Assembly (NCBI RefSeq): GCF_018919175.1
Contig: NZ_JAHLQL010000001.1
Span: 372,001 to 436,000 of the forward strand
DNA: 64,000 nt
Direction of reading: 5' to 3'
Origin: Clostridium simiarum
Lineage (GTDB): Bacteria > Bacillota > Clostridia > Clostridiales > Clostridiaceae
Shown here: in pieces, positions 58,844-64,000 of the stretch
Layout of the letters: each line of letters opens with the position of its first letter
Numbering within the stretch: position 1 is the first letter of the stretch
Position numbers and translations under genes: made by a program
The notes under the pieces: generated by a model
Told to the model about the DNA's origin: nothing
Seen by the model: only the letters and a program-made list of their open reading frames with translations
Database searches by the model: none

Positions 58844-59854
58844 TTATTTTATATTTATAAAAATAGGAGAGGTTAGAGCTGTAGCTCCGTTATTTAAAAT
58901 AATTTTAATTACATACCACTTTTCATCCTCATTAAAAGGTATAGAAAAAAAATACTTTATTTGTTTTTGGGGAGGAAAATCTATATCTTTTATTTTTGAA
59001 CCTTTAGAAGTAATAACTTGAATTTTTACTATTTTATTATATTCATCTTCAGCATAGATAGAAAAATTTAAAGGTTCTTCTCCATTGCAGTATAATATAT
59101 CCCCCATAAGACTTTTATTTATATAAAAGTGAACTTTAAGACTTTTGGATTCTGTAGAATAAGTATGTCTTTTTCTCAAAGACTCTAAAAGGTTTCTCTT
59201 GTCTTTTTTATGAACTAATACTGCGGTTAAATTTTCACTATCTCCAAAGTTCATTTTATGATTATCTTGACCATTTATAGCCCCAAGCATCCATCCTTTA
59301 TCAAGAAGAGAATAATATCTTTTTTCATATCTATTATATGTTTTAGAAGGATATAAACCATTGCCAACTTCAATTAGGCACATATAGTTATTTAAAGTTG
59401 AATCATAAGGAAGCTTTTCAACATTTTTACCTGGATGATTAATAGCAATTATAGGGTTATTTACAGAGCTCCATAATAGAATTTTTTTTACATCTTGTAT
59501 ATAACCTGTAAAAAATTTATCTGAAGCAAATACATTAAAGTGGCCATAGGGCTTAAAGGTAAATTCAAAACCTAAGATACCAATAAAATTACTCTGTTTT
59601 TTGTTAAACTTATTAATTTGTTTCATTGAATATTCCCATTTACTTAAGCTACTATCTTTATGTTTTGTGGTATCCTTTAGAGGGTTATTATGATCAGTTA
59701 TTATAATAAAATCAATATTTTTATTTTTAGAATATTTCAAGGCGTCCCTTACGCTACCAACACCTGTAGAATTTTCTGTATGGCAATGAGGGATTCCATA
59801 CATTATTTCTAACTTTTTTTTATCTGAGTTTTTTTTACTTTTGCTTTTTCCCAT
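58844..59854 (-). CDS. PHP-domain metal-dependent phosphoesterase family protein
   Basis: A 336-residue protein with a PHP domain (about 15-240): IPHCHTENSTG (metal His), IIITDHNN, GFEFTFKPYGH, AINHPGKN and the late NGQDNHKM. The C-terminal 100 residues are beta-rich. PHP proteins are polymerase-associated, histidinol phosphatase-like or nucleotidase enzymes; CehA-like members occur in clostridia. Basic N terminus (GKSKSKKNSDKKK). Start ATG 59854, eight bases after AAGGA; an ATG nine bases earlier overlaps it. Confidence 0.83.
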   Translation of the reverse strand: MGKSKSKKNSDKKKLEIMYGIPHCHTENSTGVGSVRDALKYSKNKNIDFIIITDHNNPLKDTTKHKDSSLSKWEYSMKQINKFNKKQSNFIGILGFEFTFKPYGHFNVFASDKFFTGYIQDVKKILLWSSVNNPIIAINHPGKNVEKLPYDSTLNNYMCLIEVGNGLYPSKTYNRYEKRYYSLLDKGWMLGAINGQDNHKMNFGDSENLTAVLVHKKDKRNLLESLRKRHTYSTESKSLKVHFYINKSLMGDILYCNGEEPLNFSIYAEDEYNKIVKIQVITSKGSKIKDIDFPPQKQIKYFFSIPFNEDEKWYVIKIILNNGATALTSPIFINIK

Positions 59855-59953
59855 ATAGCACATCCTTAAAAATTATATTCCTATTAATATAATACTTAAT
59901 GTAAAGTTAATTGCTATTATGTATTATTATAAAATAAGATTAATAAGAAAAAT

Positions 59954-59994
59954 AAAAAAATGTACACCAATATTTTATTAGTGTACATTTTTTT
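59954..59994. terminator. Terminator between PHP gene and repeat cluster
   Basis: A 14-bp perfect stem, AAAAAAATGTACAC with GTGTACATTTTTTT, flanked by A and T runs; active in either direction. Confidence 0.85.
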
Positions 59995-59998
59995 ATAT

Positions 59999-60178
59999 AG
60001 GAAACTCATCTTCATAACTTCAGATGAGTAAGCGACTATCATCAAATCATAGATTTGAGATATCTGCTTAGGAAACTCATCTTCATAACTTCAGATGAGT
60101 ACTCGAGGAGTAAGCGATTCATACAAGATCATAGACGTTGGTTCTCTGCTTAACTCACTATCATCAAATCATAGATTT
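59999..60178. repeat. Modular palindromic repeat cluster
   Basis: A 32-bp unit (59999-60030) with inverted arms ACTCATCT/AGATGAGT recurs exactly 71 bp on (60070-60101). Each is followed by a 37-bp unit: 60034-60070, with a diverged copy at 60116-60152 and a third part-copy from 60157. Unit B folds on CAAATC/GATTTG. No gene is present. This may be a clostridial intergenic repeat family. Confidence 0.8.
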
Positions 60179-60198
60179 TGGATATCCTTTTTAAGATG

Positions 60199-63100
60199 TT
60201 AGCTACATCCAGTAGTGGAACCACAATCTAAGCATACCATACAAGTGCCGTTTTTAACCATTCTTGTACTGGAACAAGTAGGGCAAGTACTTCCATAAAC
60301 TCTTTCTCCGCCGTGGATGTGAGATTTAATTTCTTCTTTTTCTTCAAGATTTCCCATAAGTACTGGAACATCTATAGGGAGAGAGGTTTGAACATTTAGA
60401 TTTTCATATCCTTCAGGTTTTATTTGGCATCTTGAATAATCATCTGTTTCTATATCAATGATCTTACTTACAAGATCAGAAATAGAAGAAACATATTTTA
60501 TATAAGGATGTTTTTGTACAAATCCATAAGGCTCATATTTTTGACCTCTTAACATTCTTGCTATATCCTTAGCAGGAACATGATATTGTAGCATTACGGA
60601 AATGGATTTAGATAAGGAGTTTAAAAGTCCAGTTATTATAGTTCCTTCTCTATCCGTAGTTATATATATTTCGCAAATCTCACCTTGCATATTTCTATTA
60701 ACAGTGGTGTAAATTTTAACATCATCTATTTGAGCAGGATGTGTAGTTCCGGATCTTATACCTTGTGGTTTATCTCTTCTTGAAACATTTAATGCTGATT
60801 GCATTTCATTAGCTTTAGCAAGCAAGTCTTTATAACTTAAGTCTTCTAATTTAAGGTCCGTATCTTTATCTAAAGACGTATTTAATGGCTGACTAGCTTT
60901 AGAGGAGTCTCTATATAGAGCTATTCCTTTTACCCCAAGTTTCCAAGAGTCTATTACTATATCTTTAAAATCTTCTACAGAAGCAGTTTTTGGAAGATTT
61001 ACAGTTTTAGATATAGCTCCAGATATTAATGGAGTAATGGCAGCTACCATTTTAACATGACCCTCAGGGGCTATATATCTTTCACCAGAACCGCAGGTGT
61101 TTGCTGTATCAAATATAGCTAGATGTTCTTTTTTAAGATGTGGAGCACCTTCTATTTTTCCATCTAGTATTTTTTCATATTCAAAATCACCATTAGAGAC
61201 TTTTTCAGTTCTAGTTATATAGTTTATTATATCTTCAATTTCGTTGCTAGCGTAGCCTAAGCTTTTTAAGGCAGCTTCAATAACAGGATTTCCTAAGGTC
61301 ATATATCCGCCACCAGAAAGTTTTTTATAGACTATATGGCTGAAAAATGGCTCTATGGATGTTCCACCGCAATCCATAGCAAAGGATATAGTTCCTGTAG
61401 GAGCTATAACAGAAACTTGAGCATTTCTATAGCCATATTTTTCGCCTAAGTCTAAAGCTTTTAACCATTCTTTCTTTAAGTTTTCGCTTAAAAATTTAAG
61501 TTTTTTGTTTAATAATAAATCATGGTTAACTTCTAAAGGAATATAATTTAAGCCCTCATAAGGAGGTTTAAGTGCTCCAGAAACTCTTGTATGATTTCTT
61601 ATAACCTTAAGCATGTAAGGTTTATTTATTTCATATTTTTCAAAAGTACCAATTTCTTTAGCCATTAATGAAGAAACCACATAAGAACGAGCTGTTAATA
61701 TACCTATTAATGAGGCGGCTATGTTTCTAGCTTCCTCAGAATCATAAGGGTATCCCATTACCATGAATAAAGAAGCTATATTAGATACGCCTAAACCAGT
61801 GGTTCTAAATAAGTGGGTTCGTCTTGCAATATCTTCTGTGGGGAATTGGCCCCAATGTATTGAAGCTTCTAATAATAATTGATTTAAACTTACCATATGA
61901 AGATAACCATCTAAATCAAATTTTCTTGAATCCTCATTATAGAATTTATAAATATTAATAGATGAAAGGTTACAAGAGGTATTATCTAAAAATGCATATT
62001 CACCACAAGGATTAGTAGAATTTAATCTATTATAGGGAGCATTAAATACCCCATCTTCTCCAGCTGGACAAGTATGCCATGCATTAAAGGTATCAGAGAA
62101 TTGCGGTGCTGGATCGGCACATTTCCATGCAGATTCATTGAATATATTCCATAATTCTTGTACTTTAACATTTTTGTTTACTCTTGAATCCACTCTACCT
62201 TTTAGTTCTATTGTAACATCAGGATTTTTATTTAGAGTACAAACTTTTTCCATAAATTCATCATTTATTCTTACAGAGTTATTGCTGTTTTGGCCAGAAA
62301 CTGTTTGGTAAGCCTCTCCTTCAAAATCTGCGTCATAGCCCATCTTTCCTAAAGCTCTTACTTTATCTTCTTCTTTAGCTTTCCAGGACATGAATCCTTC
62401 TATTTCAGGGTGATCTATATCAAGACACACCATTTTTGCAGCACGTCTTGTGGTTCCACCAGATTTTATGGCACCTGCATTTCGGTCAAAACCTTTTAGA
62501 AAACTCATTAAACCAGAGGAATACCCTCCACCAGATAATTTTTCTCCTTCTGCTCTCAATGCTGAGAAGTTAGTACCTGTACCAGAACCACCTTTAAATA
62601 GTTTTGTTTCTGTTACATATTGGTCAGAGATGGAGTGTTCTCCTAAAAGCTTATCTTCAATTGAAACTATAAAGCATGCAGAAGCCTGCGTTCTTGTATA
62701 AGAATCAGGAGAGAGAACTACCTTCTGTTTTTTTTCATCGTAATAAAAACTTCCTTGAGGAGATCCTTTTATTCCATAACTTAAAGCAAGACCTGTATTA
62801 AACCATTGAGGGGAGTTAGGGGCATACATTTGATTTAATAGACCGTAGACCATTTCATCATAGAAAATTTTAGACTCGTCTTCTGTCTTTATTAGCCCTT
62901 CCTCTTTTAAAGCTTCCCTCCAGAAATTTACCATTCTGTGAGCTACCATCTTCATACTTGTTTCAATACCACTTTCATTTGGAACCCCAGCTTTTCTAAA
63001 ATATTTAGAAGCTATTATGTCGCAAGCAGTTTGAGAGTAATGCTCTGGAAACTCTAAGTCTTTCATATCTGTTAATACTTTTCCAGATTTATGATCTGTT

Positions 63101-63210
63101 AAAAGCACATCAACCTTTTTCCATTTAAATAAATCATATACGGTCTTTGATTTGTCTTTTTCTAATTCTTTTGTATAATATCTTTTAAAAATATCTCTAA
63201 GTGAATTCAT
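60199..63210 (-). CDS. nrdJ: Vitamin B12-dependent ribonucleotide reductase (class II)
   Basis: Makes deoxyribonucleotides with adenosylcobalamin, working with or without oxygen. The 1003 residues hold an N-terminal region, the ten-stranded barrel with SACFIVSIED, PNSPQWFNTGL and the active-site NPCGEYAFLDNTSCNLSS, a GTISFAMDCGGTSIEP C-terminal part of the barrel, a TSCPD-type domain (about 840-930) and a C-terminal CPTCSSTRMVKNGTCMVCLDCG zinc ribbon. The paired NrdR boxes upstream of it (63297-63344) give transcriptional control. RBS GGGGGTG. Confidence 0.95.
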   Translation of the reverse strand: MNSLRDIFKRYYTKELEKDKSKTVYDLFKWKKVDVLLTDHKSGKVLTDMKDLEFPEHYSQTACDIIASKYFRKAGVPNESGIETSMKMVAHRMVNFWREALKEEGLIKTEDESKIFYDEMVYGLLNQMYAPNSPQWFNTGLALSYGIKGSPQGSFYYDEKKQKVVLSPDSYTRTQASACFIVSIEDKLLGEHSISDQYVTETKLFKGGSGTGTNFSALRAEGEKLSGGGYSSGLMSFLKGFDRNAGAIKSGGTTRRAAKMVCLDIDHPEIEGFMSWKAKEEDKVRALGKMGYDADFEGEAYQTVSGQNSNNSVRINDEFMEKVCTLNKNPDVTIELKGRVDSRVNKNVKVQELWNIFNESAWKCADPAPQFSDTFNAWHTCPAGEDGVFNAPYNRLNSTNPCGEYAFLDNTSCNLSSINIYKFYNEDSRKFDLDGYLHMVSLNQLLLEASIHWGQFPTEDIARRTHLFRTTGLGVSNIASLFMVMGYPYDSEEARNIAASLIGILTARSYVVSSLMAKEIGTFEKYEINKPYMLKVIRNHTRVSGALKPPYEGLNYIPLEVNHDLLLNKKLKFLSENLKKEWLKALDLGEKYGYRNAQVSVIAPTGTISFAMDCGGTSIEPFFSHIVYKKLSGGGYMTLGNPVIEAALKSLGYASNEIEDIINYITRTEKVSNGDFEYEKILDGKIEGAPHLKKEHLAIFDTANTCGSGERYIAPEGHVKMVAAITPLISGAISKTVNLPKTASVEDFKDIVIDSWKLGVKGIALYRDSSKASQPLNTSLDKDTDLKLEDLSYKDLLAKANEMQSALNVSRRDKPQGIRSGTTHPAQIDDVKIYTTVNRNMQGEICEIYITTDREGTIITGLLNSLSKSISVMLQYHVPAKDIARMLRGQKYEPYGFVQKHPYIKYVSSISDLVSKIIDIETDDYSRCQIKPEGYENLNVQTSLPIDVPVLMGNLEEKEEIKSHIHGGERVYGSTCPTCSSTRMVKNGTCMVCLDCGSTTGCS

Positions 63211-63296
63211 TATTTTAAAGCACCCCCAGATAATTATTGATAAAGTCTAAAAATTTTTAATTAACAAACTAAATACACTTTTAACTTTACTGTTGA

Positions 63297-63344
63297 CAAC
63301 TATATATAGTATGTGGTATAGGAAAAACATACTATATATAGTTG
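63297..63344 (-). promoter_or_regulatory. Two NrdR boxes in a long inverted repeat
   Basis: ACTATATATAGT occurs at 63299-63310 and at 63331-63342, 32 bp apart (three helical turns). Each is a palindromic NrdR-box core; with flanks, AACTATATATAGTATGT and its exact inverse form a 17-bp inverted repeat. NrdR represses ribonucleotide reductase genes through such paired boxes. The rest of 63211-63547 shows nothing else. Confidence 0.85.
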
Positions 63345-63547
63345 ACTCTGTATATTATAAACAATATCTATTTCATAATCAATTTACGTTTTAAATGCTA
63401 AAATCATTTATGGAAGACTATACTAATCATATCTTTATTTTTATTTAAATATCTCTTTATTTTAAATTATTATAAGTGGTTTGTTTTTGTATAATATGCT
63501 AAAATATCTTTTATAATATAGATAATAGCAAGATAGGAGGGTATTTT

Positions 63548-64000
63548 ATGATTATAGGTTTTGATGGTAAGACACCTAATATACATAAAGAGGTTTTTAT
63601 AGCTAGTAGTGCTGACATAATAGGAGATGTTACCTTAGAGAAAGATGTAAACATATGGTTTGGTGCAGTACTTAGAGGGGATGGTATGCCCATATATGTA
63701 GGAGAAGGAACAAACATTCAAGATAATTGCGTTGTACACATTCACAACGAAAAATTTGATGCTTATATAGGTAAGAATGTAACTGTGGGTCATAGTGCTA
63801 TAGTTCATGCTTGTAGGGTAGGGGATAATTGTCTTATAGGTATGGGAGCTATAATACTAGATGGAGCTGAAATAGGAGAGAATACAATTATTGCAGCAGG
63901 AAGTTTGGTTCCGCCTGGAAAGGTTATACCCTCTGGAGTATTATGTATGGGATCTCCAGTTAAAGTTATAAGAGAACTTACAGAGAAAGAAAAACAAGAG
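63548..64000 (+). CDS. Gamma-carbonic-anhydrase-family protein (partial, runs off the end)
   Basis: The first 151 codons are present. The protein is a left-handed beta-helix with hexapeptide repeats: FIASSADIIGDVTL, NIWFGAVLRGDG, NIQDNCVVHIHNE and VTVGHSAIVHACRVGDNCLIGMGA. Its His residues are those that bind metal in YrdA/PaaY-type gamma-carbonic anhydrases. It is probably a cytosolic trimer; hydratase activity is not guaranteed. RBS AGGAGG. The divergent neighbour is nrdJ. Confidence 0.9.
   Translation, partial: MIIGFDGKTPNIHKEVFIASSADIIGDVTLEKDVNIWFGAVLRGDGMPIYVGEGTNIQDNCVVHIHNEKFDAYIGKNVTVGHSAIVHACRVGDNCLIGMGAIILDGAEIGENTIIAAGSLVPPGKVIPSGVLCMGSPVKVIRELTEKEKQE

Noticed and set aside
59999-60178. 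CRISPR array
   Set aside because: Units are palindromic, variable in length and not separated by unique spacers of constant size.

Overview
The window is low-GC, AT-rich DNA with dense short operons, strong purine-rich ribosome binding sites, frequent TTG/GTG starts and hairpin-plus-T-run terminators. The gene content is that of an anaerobic, spore-forming Firmicute of the genus Clostridium (sensu stricto): hybrid cluster protein, an AsrABC anaerobic sulfite reductase with a formate/nitrite-type channel, a B12-dependent ribonucleotide reductase, collagen-like exosporium-type proteins, a T-box upstream of argS, Ferrous-iron (Feo) transport, PdxR/PdxK-type B6 salvage and methionine gamma-lyase. 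The species cannot be fixed from this sequence. No rRNA, tRNA, CRISPR array, prophage or intact insertion sequence was seen.

Layout. 1-6.7 kb: amidase-domain protein, BirA, an uncharacterised protein divergent from a DUF1858-Hcp fusion with two GTAAC-type palindromes between them, a small siroheme reductase and a metallophosphoesterase. 6.7-14 kb: housekeeping genes (deoD, PIN-PhoH ATPase, a phosphodiester glycosidase-like protein with a membrane-anchored neighbour, an M50 protease, trmB, a 3D-domain cell wall protein). 14-19 kb: B6 salvage (MocR-type regulator, divergent kinase plus ECF S component) and methionine gamma-lyase. 19-25.5 kb: accessory surface locus with two long collagen-like proteins (one holding 18 near-identical 54-bp units) followed by a glycosyltransferase with TPR-like tail. 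25.5-33 kb: a decayed CPBP protease, a PadR-DUF1700-DUF4097 operon, an ABC-F ATPase behind a 390-nt leader with an 11-codon upstream ORF and a terminator, then a duplicated remnant of that ABC-F gene's 3' end two kilobases on, flanking a nucleotidase and a Crp/Fnr-type regulator that has its own structured leader. 33-38.5 kb: Ppx/GppA phosphatase, cysteine desulfidase-type protein, Gly/His-rich repeat protein, UPF0316 protein and a second Crp/Fnr-type regulator. 38.5-42 kb: hydrosulfide/formate/nitrite-type channel plus asrABC. 42-50 kb: T-box-argS, CBS protein, FMN reductase, Cu/Zn-SOD-like protein, Fur-box-feoAB plus a small cysteine-rich membrane protein, HAD and RNase H-like proteins. 50-64 kb: secreted dockerin/propeller/lysozyme-like protein, MBL lipoprotein, PlsC, MurQ, small membrane proteins, Lrp/AsnC regulator, PHP protein, an unusual intergenic repeat cluster, nrdJ with a double NrdR box, and the start of a gamma-carbonic-anhydrase-like gene cut by the window end.

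How parts fit together. The Hcp, siroheme reductase and Asr blocks are all redox systems for nitrogen/sulfur oxyanions or NO-derived species, and two Crp/Fnr-type regulators with nearby palindromes are plausible controllers. The collagen-like proteins and the adjacent glycosyltransferase look like one spore-surface filament module. Several regulatory devices can be read directly: a T-box (argS), a Fur box on a near-consensus promoter (feoA), paired NrdR boxes (nrdJ), TGTACAT direct repeats (B6 genes) and a probable attenuator (ABC-F). The least explained items are the structured leader at 31583-31718, the hairpin that separates a Shine-Dalgarno from its start codon at 37151-37186, the duplicated ABC-F tail, and the 59999-60178 repeat cluster.
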